NCBI GenBank assembly: GCA_007844125.1
Contig: CM017568.1
Span: forward strand, 10,355,780 to 10,419,779
Source of the DNA: Sinonovacula constricta
Taxonomy: Eukaryota > Mollusca > Bivalvia > Cardiida > Solecurtidae
Reading direction: 5' to 3'
DNA: 64,000 nt
The notes under the pieces were generated by a model, which ran no database searches, had not been told where the DNA came from, and was given only the letters and a program-made list of their open reading frames with translations. Both the position numbers and the translations under genes were made by a program. Shown in pieces: positions 11,380 through 24,659 of the stretch. Positions within the stretch are counted from its first letter, which is position 1. Each line of letters starts with the position of its first letter.

Positions 11380-13840
11380 TAAGTTTGTGTGTATGCTTTA
11401 TTTTTTTTAAAGTAAGAAAAATAAAATATAGCCCGTTAAAATTGACAGAAATTTAGCATATATAATACTTAATTTTGTATGAATTAACATCGTGTATGTA
11501 TAGCATTTGAATCGTCAACGCAAACATTTTATGCATTAATAATATATGAAATTCCATCATTAGTTCGCGGAAAAACAACCAACAAGTTAGCCATTTAAAA
11601 ACATTGTTTTGTAACATTGATGTTATGTTGAAATAAGTGTAAGATTAGAGCTTATTTATATCTGAGAAATTAAGAGAAAGATATATAAAATTGGAATTTA
11701 AAATCCACGAACACCTATTAGTTTTTACTGGTATTATACTATAAAGCGCTAGTTATAATTTAGCGCTTTTTCTGTTAAAAGAACACAGATGTTTTAAGAA
11801 ATTATCAATACGCATATCAACATGTTTTACATCTCTATGAACCATCGATTCAAATATTTCAATACAAGTTAAGAAAAAGAAAATGCTGCGAAACATAATA
11901 ACGATCAAAAGACGACTGATAAAAACCTGCAAATGTGTAGGTATATTATAAGAACATCGATGGGTTATTTGGTTCTGTATTTTATTACTCGATAAGTTGT
12001 TCTTGCTCATATGATGGATAAATACTTCCTGAATTACAATTTTACAAAAACATGACTCCATTGTTTATTGTCAATCTAATTAGTTTTGAAGAAGAAAATC
12101 GGCTTTGAAATATCAATTACCAAATCAGGATCGGACACAAGCAATTGTACATTAAAATCTGAGACGGTCCGTTTAATTAATTAATTGTCACTGGTTCAAG
12201 AAACCCATTAATCTGTTGGATGCAAGACATGCCCATGTGACACCTTCGTCTAGTAAAATCGAAAACTGGTTCAATATATTGTCGATCTTCTTACATACAC
12301 GTATTTACGTCTAGCACGCAGATAAGAAAATCCACCATAAGTCAAAGTCTATTTTGATGGTTTTGGTTAAGTTTTCCATAAAATAACGAGTGCATAAAAC
12401 ATTTACATGCTATGATAGTATTTGACAAAATACAAGTGCATTTTAGGATATAATTGGAAGTTTATTGACTAGCAAATTTACAGGAACTAAACACGGGTCT
12501 TTGCAACTAATCATATGTCAATTATTTCCGTCTTTTAAATTTCGGTGATTATAATAATAGTTTCATGCAAAATCTTCAAAATTATTTTAATGAATTCATT
12601 GTGCTACCCCTGCCGCCAAAAAACAATCAGGCGATATAGTTACCATGTGACTTTTACAGCTCTATTTGATAACGTGTGTGTTTCTGCAACATATGCTCTG
12701 TAAAATAATATTTAAGTTCGGTTCCTGCAGACATGCCATTCCAAATTGAGTATATATATCCCATAAATGGCTACAAGAGATGGATGAATAGAAACAGATA
12801 CAGACGGGCAGATAGGTTGCTGCCCAAGAGGTTAAATAATTGAATTTGCATCCATCATATAATACTTAAAAGGCCAGGCTATTACACATACATTCACCAA
12901 GCATTCACGGAAACATGATATGAACAATTGTTCTGTCATTAGACATTAAAAATTCCAACTAAGTGTCTATTTATTTCATAACTCAAGTTTCTAATAAACT
13001 GAGTGTCATAGACTTAACCCTGATTTGCTATTTATACAGCTAATGTTTACAGACACCATCGTAGTTTTTGCAAATCTTATCTAAGGTTGTCACTTTCAGA
13101 AGATCAACTGGTTGTTCTCTCTATTTCCAATGTATTGTCTTAGTCATTGTCAATTGTACATTTCACTTTCAATATTGTTGTTTTGTTGTCTTATGTTTTG
13201 CTTTTTGAATGGATTATTTTTGTATCGACTTATATATATAACAAGAGATAAATCAAATATACGATTTTGGAGCTTTCTTAGTATCTCTACATTTGCTTCT
13301 GGTCCAATATTATCCCGTCGATACATTGCGCGATCGTATCAGTTATAAAATATAAAACTACATGGATTTATATTGATTTTCTCTGCATTTAGAGTGTTAC
13401 GTTGGATCGGCACATTATTATAAAATAAATATGTATATGCATTACATGATATAATTTTTCCTACCGACGTGTTTATATGTAAGTATAAAGGGGGAATTTG
13501 TGAAAACATTTATATCGTCTCTCAGTGTTAAATCAGAGTGACCTCTTGTCGATAAATGATTACATTATAAGTTTTATTTTTGATTTTTTTTAGATTTGGA
13601 TATAAGAGCAATCTTGTACATGTTTAGCTGTAATGTTAACGTGTATGGCTAGGTGCATCTTGGTCCCAGTTTTGCTTCGAAACATGACCCATAGAAATAC
13701 ATATGAGATCCGAACTTTCATGCATCGAATTAGTTGCGTCATTGTCGAGTTAAAATTACTTTTAAGGAAGAGTTTCTTTTTTTCAATCATACAATTTCTA
13801 CACATATTCAGCATAATTATAAAACTGTGGAGAGGTTTTC
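11380..13840. other. AT-rich non-coding stretch, nothing recognised
   Basis: Frames at 11753-12061 (minus, 102 codons) and 13112-13348 (plus, 78 codons, hydrophobic) have no recognisable motif. The hydrophobic look of the second is expected from T-rich DNA. Confidence 0.4.
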
Positions 13841-13844
13841 CAGC

Positions 13845-13977
13845 TAACCTACGTTGCGCCGGTGGTTCTACCCAGATGTAAGTCTGGGGTCTTCCTCCAC
13901 CAATAATTAGCTGGACGTCGCCAATATGACCATACTTGTGTCGGTGCGATGTAGCAAAACACTAAACAAACAAACAT
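13845..13977 (+). mobile_element. tRNA-derived SINE, 5'-truncated copy
   Basis: Matches the body and tail of the SINE at 2998: TGGTTCTACCCAGATG, TCTGGGGTCTTCCTCCACC, TAGCTGGACGTCGCC and GCGATGTAGCAAAACACT, then a CAAACAAACA tail. The tRNA-like head is absent, as expected of 5' truncation during target-primed insertion. Confidence 0.85.
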
Positions 13978-14592
13978 ATATACAACTATCTTTTAACAGA
14001 CTAGGCACGCATCGCATTGTAAATGATGAGTAATTTGTAAGGTAAAAGAATAATTGGAGGTTTCAGCAAACGTGTATATTTAGTTTAATAATGATTTGTT
14101 ATAACATTACATACATTCTTAATCATAAATTGTTACGTATTCTTTATTCTAACATACATGCAGTACGTTTAAAACAAAAACATTTTAAAGACCGAAAGGC
14201 ATTGAATTCAAACGTAATCTTCCCTTAAACAGATATAGGTTTCCACCTTCCTTGCAATGCGGTAAACAAACAATTTCTTAACGAACCTAAGTATTAAATA
14301 TCGAGCAGAAATTATTTCTGATATGTGAACACACACGAGACGTCTCACAATGTACCCAATCACAAATTTGAGCTCAAATTGATTCAGTTACACCACCCGC
14401 AGGAATCATTCTAGCTATCCTATTTTCCCCAAACATAAGCAAAAATAATACAATCAAATGATACAGGGCATTAGTTATAACTGGATCGAACGTGCTAGTG
14501 AATGATGATGGTGCCGTAAGTTCAGAACCCTGAATAATAATATGCTAGGATAGATTGCTTTTATCGACTTTATTAATGATAGATACTCAAAT

Positions 14593-15012
14593 ATGGATTT
14601 GATCACGTCTGGGCGTGCTATATTTGGGACAGAAGGCTGCGTTTTTTTAAATCATAATTCCAGCATGGTGTGTTTCAATGATAGTTCTAACAGTAAAGGT
14701 AATCAAAATACTGTATGTCTCATTACACCAACCATGTACACTATGAAAGAATTGGACTACTGTTACCACTGCGACACCAAATTATATCACGCCCCGCCCC
14801 ATTCCTTCGAATCTCCTCACACCAACGAAAAAGAACAACAACATATACAACACACAAAAAACCCAACGACAACAGCAACACCCAAAGATATACATATTCT
14901 TTCCCAAAGTAAACATATTCTGAACAAGTTAGTATTTATGTCTATTGACAGTTCAAAGCAACTTACTATTAGTTCTTTTCAAACATTATTATATGTTGTA
15001 ATACTCAGCTGA
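14593..15012 (+). CDS. Unassigned 139-codon open frame, probably chance
   Basis: Longest open frame that overlaps no repeat or duplicated block. It starts MDLITSGRAIFGTEG and is rich in Thr, Asn, His and Ser in the middle (NPTTTATPKD), reflecting an AC-rich stretch. I recognise no domain, signal peptide or zinc motif, although YCYHCDTKLYH holds a C..C pair. There is no second copy or splice context. In AT-rich DNA of this length a frame this long can arise by chance. Confidence 0.15.
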   Translation: MDLITSGRAIFGTEGCVFLNHNSSMVCFNDSSNSKGNQNTVCLITPTMYTMKELDYCYHCDTKLYHAPPHSFESPHTNEKEQQHIQHTKNPTTTATPKDIHILSQSKHILNKLVFMSIDSSKQLTISSFQTLLYVVILS

Positions 15013-15120
15013 CCTTGCCATTTTGTCTTGTGTTGAAAAGCTAGTGTTTTTCATCAGAACGTGTCTCAATTAAAACTATGATCACTATGTCATCATTACA
15101 AAATCGTATTATAACTCGCA

Positions 15121-15122
<2 letters not shown>

Positions 15123-15162
<40 letters not shown>
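15123..15162. repeat. (AT)n microsatellite
   Basis: Pure AT dinucleotides, about 20 units. Confidence 0.97.
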
Positions 15163-15164
<2 letters not shown>

Positions 15165-15166
<2 letters not shown>

Positions 15167-17100
15167 CTAACTTATAACTTATCATAAATGGTAAAAACTG
15201 ACTCTTTTCACTGATAAAGTTATAAATTACCATACAATTGTCAATCACTATATAAATCGCTATATAAATCTTGCCCACAACGATGAACAAAATGAACGAA
15301 TATAAATAAGGCGCCTTCATACGTGCTTACAGAGTAAACAAAGTAGATTTATATAAAAAATAGTATAATTTAATCGCCTTACGGTTGACCTATATACTCA
15401 TTAGATCTCCTTGAAGCTATTAACGCATAATTAATGACAGTACGGCAGCATGATTAAATATAGACAACGCTATATTTATAGGCAACGTGTCAACTTGATA
15501 CCAAGCAGGTGTAAAAGCCTCTATCATATTGATCGGACAAATCATGTACCTGTGATGCAATCAGTACATATTGAATGTAAAATTACATCGGATAAAATCA
15601 TATTAGGAATATAAAATTACAACTAAATTAAGGCTTCGACTTATAATGAAACATATTCATTGTTCTTTTTTCTGTGAGTAATAAAATACGCTAACTAGTA
15701 TTAAACTTATTGGTCGAATGTTTTTTTAGTATAGCAAGAGCCACGGCTATCAGAATGTCTCTTATCCAATTTATGTGTCGCTACTTTGCTTTATTGAGAT
15801 ACAGTTTTGGTCAAATATATTGTCATCATGGTAATTTAAAAACAGCCACGTATAAGCAAAAAACTAAAGTTTTAATTATAACAAAAACAAAACGTGGTAC
15901 TAAAATGATCATTAAATACAGCGGTATGATATATGAAGTTCTATTAATATAAATAATAGACCACGAGTGACCATTTACTTTATAAGGGAATCTATGAACA
16001 TCGTCTCCTAGAAACATATTCTAAAGAGAAAGATTCTTTTCCGACGGAAGAGAGGCGAATCTTACTAAAAAGCATTCCTTAATACTATTTTCCATTATTT
16101 ATATTTTAAATGATTAATGGTTCCGGTGGTCGTTATGATGTCGTTATGATGTCTGTTGCACGTGGACCGGAAACCAAACCAATTAAACTTTTTGCAAATA
16201 TTCCACAATGCAGAGGCCCATTATGATAAGTAAGTCGATAGACAATTATACATCTGCATAATTATTTGGTTTAACAGTTGTACTGAATTGTTTGAAGTAG
16301 TACATATCACATATTTTCCACACAAGGATTCCAGTTCAAGAGGCATATTACTAATTGTTTTATACCTGAAACGAAAATGTCAATATTCAAATAATAAGAT
16401 AATGTGTAAAATCCACAGTCCCTCCGTATAATGAATCACTAATGTCATAGAACAATGGACAAATAGTTTTTACTTGTCAAATATCTAAAAGATAAGTTGG
16501 TGCCCTTTTTACGACTATTGTCCGCTGGCTAATCAGCTTTGACTGCATCAATGTTGAATTCTTGCAGTTGTTGAAAGTCTTTGCCTGTATTACAAGAAAC
16601 TATATTTATTGCTTCCGGCACTATTACAGTTACAAGGCCGTATTAACTATTAACGGCTTTAGAAATTGTTTAGAAATTATTTCCTTATTCCGATATTTGT
16701 TATCTCATAACACTAATCGAATCACTGATCTGACATTTTTATGATGATAAATCATACTTTGTTATGTTATGTTTTTTGTAAAATGTTGATGATAAACATA
16801 GCAATTGGTTTGAAAATCAACCAAATATCTTTAAATTGGTTTAACGCTTAATCTTATCACTCCTTCTTGAAATCCACAGTGATTTGAGATACTGTCTATA
16901 GAACAAAGGTAGATTTTAAACAGATAATAGACAGGCTGGTTAAGTGCAGTATTGCAATGTTTTGCAAAAATATAATCTGTAATGTACAAAATATGTTACC
17001 AGTCTCTCAGGTCGCATTTAAAACAAACCAGTGAAAAACGTAAGTGTATAACAATCTTTTGCTTAACCCCTGTGTATGTTCTCGTCAGCCGATTCAAAAT
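15165..17100. other. AT-rich non-coding stretch, nothing recognised
   Basis: A near-perfect short direct repeat, GTCGTTATGATGTC-type, lies at about 16130-16152. Nothing else was recognised. Confidence 0.4.
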
Positions 17101-17104
17101 AGGT

Positions 17105-17320
17105 TGGTTTTTTTATCCGAGAATCTACCTGAAATTGCTGAGAATATTGTATTTTTCTATAAATGTTATATCGAGGAATGGCAGGCAATAAGATTTAAAG
17201 ACCTCATATCTGTACGAATGTCATGCTAGGAAGTTGTCAGATTGCATATTTATTCGCATTTCATGATGTTGTAAAGCTCGTTGTACGGGCTGTTGTTAGA
17301 TATTATCAAGTAACTTTTAC
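17105..17320. repeat. Duplicon module P, outlying copy
   Basis: Matches the 40.5-kb copy (AATCTACCTGAAATT versus AATCTCCCTGAAATT; ATCGAGGAATGGCAGGC versus CTCGAGGATTGGCAGGC) and the module that opens each duplicon copy at 27.1, 32.0 and 35.8 kb (GCATATTTATTCGCA, then a loosely matching ATCAAGT). In plus translation it reads ENLPEIAENI, then CYIEEWQAIRF, against VNLPEITQIF and GYLEDWQAPRY at 40.5 kb. On the minus strand AATTTCAG|G looks like a splice acceptor. Whether it was ever coding is unclear. Confidence 0.6.
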
Positions 17321-17458
17321 AATAGTTGAAAACGATTTAGCTCTATTATATCTAAAGGTCGATATCTGATAAACATGCATCAAATAATCATTGCAAACGG
17401 ACAACTAGAGGTTTTTAGGAAAACATAATGTTAAAACTGAACTGCATTAATAAGAAGA

Positions 17459-17490
17459 AAAATAAATCAATAAATCAATAAATAAATCAG

Positions 17491-17545
<55 letters not shown>

Positions 17546-17546
17546 A
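17459..17546. repeat. (AAAT)n microsatellite
   Basis: AAAT tetranucleotides, imperfect at the left edge (ATCAATAAATCAATAAATAA) and pure to the right. Confidence 0.96.
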
Positions 17547-17594
17547 CTAATATCATATGTGGGTGTCTGCTTTGCTTGTTTTTAATACATTACA

Positions 17595-17748
17595 GCAACA
17601 TATTATGATCATTATAGCGATGCCCAGATATTTTGTTGGAGGGAGACCCCCGCCGACGCACGGCAGGTCAGTTTAGTCCTTCGCCCCGAACGAGATTTAA
17701 ACCGTCGCGTTAAGAGGTTAAGCAGTCAGGAGAGTTACTGGATGTGTT
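17595..17748 (-). mobile_element. tRNA-derived SINE, minus copy
   Basis: Reverse complement of the SINE at 2998. It carries GGGGTCTCCCTCCAACAAAA, the junction GGGGCGAAGGACT, a degraded B box (GGTTTAAATCTCGTTCGGGG) and the head CTGACTGCTTAACCTC. About 30 bp around the GGTTCTACCCAG segment is missing. It sits next to the (AAAT)n run. Confidence 0.8.
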
Positions 17749-17749
17749 T

Positions 17750-19690
17750 TGTTCTGTACAATTCTGTCTGTCTCTCTGTCTGTTGTCAGCCATATTACAG
17801 CTGTGTGTACATTTAATTTCTTACACATGAATTATGCATGTTTCATGAATATGCAATGTAATAGATTAAAAGAAATGGCACCATCCGGATTTGTCGGTTC
17901 TTTTGACGACTGACCCTTTTAACGCTGGTATGTTGCTTTTTCTCGTCTTAATGTTTTCACTTAATCATTTACAGAAACGTAAATAGCAGCATACATAGCA
18001 TAATCAATTTGGTTTCTAGATATGACCATATAAATCGATATTTCTGCATTATTCCTAATTTATAAATTATATGAATTCCTATAATTATGATTCTGTATCA
18101 TTCTCATGGAACGTTAGCGAATATATTTAAGTGGGACACTTTTCATATCCGTAAGTATGACTAGGGCCAGCAAAATAGGCATATATCTTCAAAATTGTTT
18201 TACAGCCATTATGCCTGGACTCATATAAATCTTTTGAATTTTATTCAGTTAAAGAATCGGTTCTACTTTCTTTTTTTTTTTTTTTTTTGATAACCTTGAT
18301 TGCAAATGAAGAAGTTACAGCTGTAAACATTTGGTTCCAATTAGGACTAGAAGTAACAAAGTCACACTGAATGTGTATGTACAATTGAAAATAACTCTAA
18401 CAGTTAGAAGCATAGTTCCATCACAATAAACACACCTTCAACATATAACAATTTAATATAAAAAAGCTCCAATAACTAAACTATGTGTTGCAAGTATGAT
18501 AAAATCCATGCTTATCCTATATAACTGAATCGAAAAACAAACCATGTAAACAAACCATGTTTTAGGCGATAATCACATCGGGATTAACTATTATCCACCG
18601 AGCTTGATTGAAATGCGACATAATACATGCCTTGTAACAGTATTAGTAACAGGAAGGAAGCTTGAACGAAGAAAAACAACATAAAGTTGACACGTTTATA
18701 TACAATATGTACGTATTTGGTCTTTATGGTCATAGATCCTGTTAACCGAATAAATAACCACTCCATTTCAATATATACAGTTTAAATACGAGTATTAGCT
18801 TCTTTCTGATCTTGCTCAAACAGCTGAACCTTGTATTCACAACTATTCATTTAAAACCAAGTTCAAGCCATTCGAAGACACTAAGGTGCTATAAGTGTAG
18901 CAAGTATTCATCTTTGTCAAAATAACATAATTCTTCTATTTCGACATTAAAATGATTCAACTTTAATCACAGCGAAGAAACACAAAGATCGCACACAATA
19001 TGCATTTAGTTCTTATTTTCCACTAAATTAAATGAGGTTCGTAAAAAAGCGCGTAATACTCGTGCATGTTATGACAAACATCGAATTAGAATCCATATCA
19101 AAACAAGGTACTAGTTTATGTACAAATTTACATTTTCAGTTGACAAATGTTATTCGAAAAAACTACAATAAAATCAACTGAAACTTTAAAAATTCGATTG
19201 TTTAAGGAAATACTTTCACTAAAATTAAGGTCATTCAAATATAATTAAAACATTGTTTTGAAAAATACAAAAAAAATGTCAAATGACAATTAATGTCAAA
19301 ATTTTGGAGTAAAGCTGATACCTGTTTATGTGAACAGCCCAGTTACCTTAATACATTTAACGATTATTATCGAACCAGAACTATTAAAATGTTTATTTTT
19401 CACGTGCATTTGTAAACGGGCTTTGCTAGATATTCAGAATTATTACTACCAAATACATACGGTACTTCTTCCAAAAAGTTCTTAGTTTTACTGAAAACAA
19501 ACCTGTATTATCATCCTATTTACATTATGCCAAATTACACAAGTACACACATTGGCGTGTCATGCAGACCGTAATTTCCTGTAGTCTGAACGATATTCAT
19601 GTTCATGTTTATGTTCAGACAACATATACGAGTCCTATTCATAAAAAAATATTTTATTCCCCAGCTATAAATGTAAAAAAGACTATTGAA
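17750..19690. other. AT-rich non-coding stretch with a T-run
   Basis: No gene or repeat recognised apart from a run of 18 or so T at about 18270-18288. Confidence 0.4.
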
Positions 19691-19698
19691 TACAATTT

Positions 19699-20050
19699 AA
19701 TATCACTTACCTGGTCGTTTAAAAAGGTAAATGAGTTGCAATTGTCATTCAAAATCTCACACGTATATATCCGATTACGGCTTAAACCATCCTTTAACAA
19801 AGCAAATGCTTAAAGAAAAAATTGACCACATGACCACAACACTACTTATTCCTTGACACTAAACGTTTAACCAGGCAATGTATTATCTGATAATATGGCA
19901 TGGCAGCAGTACTCTAACTTTTCCAATTTCAACGACCGCTTACTGGTATCTGCTTTCACATATCTGCTCGTTCTTCGGGCGATTGCTGCTGCACATAAAG
20001 AGTGTTAGAGCGGGTAAATTGGAGACCTGGCAATTGATGTAAGCCTGCGT
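19699..20050 (-). promoter_or_regulatory. Duplicon module T, copy 1 (splice-donor-like signal)
   Basis: On the minus strand GACCAG|GTAAGTGATATT (donor at about 19699-19710) is identical over the 12 intronic bases to copies at 38.57 and 52.6 kb. The upstream part of the module (19827-20045: CCACATGACCACAACAC, CCTTGACACTAAACGTTT, GAGACCTGGCAATTGATGT) matches 45.4 kb and 38.9 kb. Unlike the other two donor copies I see no clear TATA box, only TTTTTAAA. Confidence 0.5.
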
Positions 20051-20589
20051 CTAAGGGTAAGAGGTTTTATGGCTGCTTTATAATTCTGTTGTTAAAAAGC
20101 TATTAAAATTAATTTATAATTCGACAGGCTGTTTCTTATAACTTCAAGTTAATCGGACTTCGAATTCATGCGAAATCAATTTATGATTGAAACACAATCT
20201 ACAAAAAAATTACTAATGTTGATATAGCATTTCATTATTGACCAACGTTTTATCAGATTTGGCGCCAGCATTCTCCTCTTACTTCCTCAGAATATATATT
20301 GCACGTTCACATGCCAAGGTAGAATCGTGTAAGCATTTCACTTACAGTTTTCTTCTGCTATGAAATTAAGCAAATTGAGTGAAAGTAAATAATAGTCTGT
20401 TTGGGTGTATATTAAACCTATTAAAACATAAAAAATACACAGATAATATTGACTTCCGTGTTAAATCGTACAGCACGGATTTCTTTCCTGGAATTAACAT
20501 ATATCCTTTGTACAAATAAATTTCAACACTTTTAATAAATCTATTTAATGGAAATAATGATTAATTTTGGATTATATTTATATCAAAGC

Positions 20590-20880
20590 AGAATATATGC
20601 GAAGTCTTATGAGCATTGCAACATATTCCAAACTTTGAAAAAGAAAAAGCCAAAGGTATACACATGCAAGTCAAATATAAAAGTAAGAACAAGTCTGTGA
20701 TGAGTCATTAAACAAAAAGACAGTTACCGTCTTAGAACAGTCAATCGGCAAAAGGGACCGACTGAGGTGCTTAAACCGGTTTTACAGAGCTCTAACCTCG
20801 CATTTTTTAAGGGGTTTCTCAAATGTAAGATATAAAGAAACCCGATCTATTTAAATACAAATGTCTAAGCGATGACGTTT
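20590..20880 (+). mobile_element. Family A element, plus copy
   Basis: Matches 110-415: GAGCATTGCAACATATTCC, GATGAGTCATTAAAC, core CAATCGGCAAAAGGGACCGACTG (one arm changed) and the right part GTTTTACAGAGCTCTAACC, GTTTCTCAAATGTAAG, ATCTATTTAAATACAAATG. The terminal palindrome is not reached. The core loop reads AAAAGGG as in family B, not ATATGG. Confidence 0.85.
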
Positions 20881-23815
20881 AACACATACATAGGCTATTG
20901 CAGTGAGTTTGTCCAGGTGAATCAACATGAGCTAATGGTCAAAACATGATAATTATGCGAAATGGTTAGATCTAAACAATTTACTAGTTTTTAGATTTTA
21001 AAGTATATATTTTTGTAAGCCTTCATATTTATCGATTTAAGACGACCAATACACACATTTCTACTTCAACGCAAATGACAAAAATGCTCGCATAGTTGAT
21101 TGTACCAGTCTGGAAATTACCAGTTACAAATAATTGCAGTGAACTGATAATTAGCCAAAAATGAACTTTACGACAGTTCAGCCAGTAACAGGTCCACAAA
21201 TAGCAAAATAAACAAATGTGTATTGAGTATTTATCATGCGTAATCTTACAAAACTTTCAATTTTATAAAGTACACTAATAAATGCGTTATTGCAAACAAA
21301 ATGGGATTTTTATCTTAATTAACCTTAGGTAATATTTATCCACCATTTAATCTTAACATATAAGTCATCGCTTGGAATTTTTTTTGTTTCGAATTGATCA
21401 GTTTCCTTGATACTGTTGATCTCTGAAAAGTCAGTCATCTTGCTGATCTAAAAGTAACAAGTGTTGGGTTTTTTTCCACGCTCGAGTTAAAATATCTCTT
21501 GACCATTTAGTCATTATGATTTTAAGTCTGTAAATTTCTGGATATTACCGCACAAACACGACGCGATGTCAGTGATTTGATGTGTTTGTAAAATTCCTCT
21601 TAAGTAGTTTTTTTAAAAGGGCGATATTTATTTCAGAATGGCCTTTCAATTCTAACATAGCTATCATTGAATGAAGATTACCCCTGTGCGTTTGGTATTT
21701 GTAACAAACAGCAATAATTTGGTCTCCTGCGGCGATCCAACAAAGGATCAGTCCAACATGATAATATTCATGAAATGTATAGCGTTGCGCAATACATGTC
21801 TATGAATTTCATGCAATTCATGCGACTTAGGAGTTATCATGGCAATGTTAAATTAAGTAAAGATATGAAATTGTTTCAAAAGTTGCATGTTTACTATAAT
21901 CCTAGTATATTGAATGGCGGCTTTGTTAAGGATAAGAAGATATATATGTCATTCCGCAATATTTTTAATGCAAAAAGCAAGTGACATGCTTATGAATCGA
22001 GATTGTCTTGATGTATCTTCATACAATTACTTTTAGAGTAGAGCTCTAAGAACAGGGCATTTGTCTTTATGTTAAAAACCCACAAATATATACATACTAA
22101 AGTAATGAAAATGGCTAAACTTTAGTTAAATGTAAAGTTACATGCAAGTCTTAAACAGAAACAATATATCACATCTGAAATGTAAAATAATACAAACCAT
22201 TGAGCAAATTGAGTACATTTTAATGGAAATGCAAGAAAAATACAAATAAACGGGTTTAAATATCAACTTATTTACATTGAACGTTGTTGGCTTACTATAA
22301 TACGTTTGATTAGCAGATTAAATCCAATATAAAGCTTAATACAGTTTCAAGATGATATTTTCAGAGAGTGAATGGTACAACCATGATCTTATTAAAGGTT
22401 TTTGGCATAATATTATTGTTTATTTATAAACATAGCGAAAATAAAAAGGAAATAAAACATCAGGATTTGCCATTCTTTATTAAAAAAAGAGGCACACAAA
22501 GAAAGAACTTTCGATTATTTCTATTTTTATTAATTTATTTTTTACAAATATCAAAACAGTGTTGGATCAAATTATTATTGTGTTAACAAATGACTTTGTT
22601 TACACATTTTGTAAAAGTTCTGCATAAGTTCTGAAGCTTTGCTTTAACGTTCAACATGACTAAGGTTCATTATTAATTGAAAAATTCGTCGTTTATCAAA
22701 ATATGATCGGGAAAAGCCTAAAACCAAGTCGGAAAACATGTCACATTTATGCAAGACAACGGGTCACTATCAATTACGTGTAATAGTTGAAAAAAGCTGG
22801 CAGCATGCGTTATCTGCAGAATAATTTGATTCAGCAATTAAAAGGATAAAACCACCAGGACGAACTGAGTTATCTACCATGCACGTAAACTATAATAAAA
22901 AAGTCAAGAAAGAATTCTGTTTGACACAATTATTTCTCTTACAACGATCATATTTTTATTTTTACTTCATAAATTCACTCAAAAAATTATCAAATGTTTT
23001 AGTTTACACCTTCTACAGTGCAATCGTTTTAGGATTTGTAAAATTAAATTCCCCTCTAAACAACCGTAGCATATTTGATAAAATCCGGTCCATTGAAAAT
23101 GTTATTGTTTAAAAATAATGATCGATCTGACATTCATTATCTTTTAGATACATCTAACCTTATCATACACTTTGAGCTTGTTGCAGATAAAATTGTGGCA
23201 ATTTTAAAGGTTCAGTGGCAATTCATATACTTTAATGACCAACTGTCCCAGGTTCATGTAAATTCTGACCGTATCGCGGAATTTCGAGTGGTCAACCTTT
23301 GATACGTGAATGTAAGATGAGTTCAAAGTTAACCTATAAAATCACAACCATATACATTCGTCGCAGCGGGTATATTAGTAAAGTCAAATCAGAAAACAAC
23401 GTGTTTTAAAAGCCTTAATTAGGTTAACATTGAACAACCAAAACGAGAAGTGCTCTGTATAGAGGATCTGATACTTATTGTAATTAAAAACACACAATTA
23501 TTAAGCAAGTTCTATGGTGAGCTTAACATATTTTTTTCTTGACAAGTGTTTGTCTTAAATGGCAACGAGTGACATTTTTTACATGATTTTAATCGCCAAT
23601 ATAGAACTTTACGAAATTGTAATTATAATATTAGATGAAATAGTGGTATGAGACGATCTGCATTATGATGATGTCAATTACGTATGTCATCAGTCAAAGA
23701 GATTGTTTCACTAGTGTAATATAACAAAATATTACTGGTTTATTGAATGAAAAACAAGGGGAATCATGCGATAAACGTATGTTAAAATATTAAACAGCCG
23801 TTCAAGTACTGCTAA
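20881..23815. other. AT-rich non-coding stretch, nothing recognised
   Basis: Short frames (for example 22368-22586, 22879-23112) are Lys/Phe/Ile-rich, as expected of AT-rich DNA, with no recognisable domain. Confidence 0.4.
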
Positions 23816-24085
23816 GATTTCTCCTCGACAAATACAACATTCCATGACCCTGTAAAGACAGTTATCTGGCGAGCTCGGGGAACCATTCACGAGGATCCGA
23901 TTGAAGAGTTCTTTGTTGGTATTGATTTCCTAATGCTGGAAATGATACTCCAAGCTGTCCATGTCGATGTCTTTGAAAGTGAATATTTGGTGTGTACAGA
24001 AACAAATAAGAAGATGATGTTCCTTCTCAAATTAATTCTACTTGTATGGATCAGAACACGTCGACCCCCATCATGGTTGTTATGA
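23816..24085 (+). other. Open segment of 89 codons with higher G+C, unassigned
   Basis: After TAA at 23813 a frame without an early Met stays open to TGA at 24083. It includes PVKTVIWRARGTIHEDPIEE and FFVGIDFLMLEMILQAVHVD, and base composition is noticeably less AT-rich than its surroundings. On the minus strand 23871-24036 is also open (LYTPNIHFQRHRHGQLGV, LQSDPREWFPELAR). I recognise neither product. It could be a single exon, a relic of a mobile element, or chance. Confidence 0.2.
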
Positions 24086-24479
24086 ATGCATAAGGTACAT
24101 TCTAATTACAAAGAATATGACAAACACATTGCATTTCATTCGATGTAATAATCGAGAAGCTTTATGCTAAGCCAAACTTGAAGAAAAATGGGACTTTATG
24201 TTAAGTGTAAAATAACCCAGGTTTCCTCTTGGTTAGCCCAGCAAAGCATTTTGAACAAGAAGTTTTGCTATTGTTAGTATACGACACTTTCCAATAAAAA
24301 GATTACCACATTTATCGCAATGTAAAAGCGTAGCAATGAGTAAAAAAAAACAACAGTGTTATTCTAAGAATTTTCAAATGAGTCAGACTCTGTACTTTCA
24401 ATGTTATTAGTAAGATGTTACATAACATGTACATAATAACGACAAATGCAAATACAATAAAAAGAATCTTGAAAATATT

Positions 24480-24656
24480 GGCAAAGTCATATGAGTACTG
24501 CAACATGTACCAAACTTTGAATATGCACAGGACAACGGTTTTCACATGAAAGCAAAATATAAAAGAACAAATCTATAAAGAGTCATTTAACAAAAAAGAG
24601 CAAATCCGGCAGTAACCGCTTTGAAACGATCAGTCGGCAATATGGACCGACTGGGA
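24480..24656 (+). mobile_element. Family A element, 3'-truncated plus copy
   Basis: Has GTCATATGAGTACTGCAACAT, CACATGAAAGCAAAATAT, AGAGTCATTTAACAAAA and the intact core hairpin CAGTCGG-CAATATGGA-CCGACTG, then stops at GGGATAAAG. Confidence 0.85.
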
Positions 24657-24659
24657 TAA

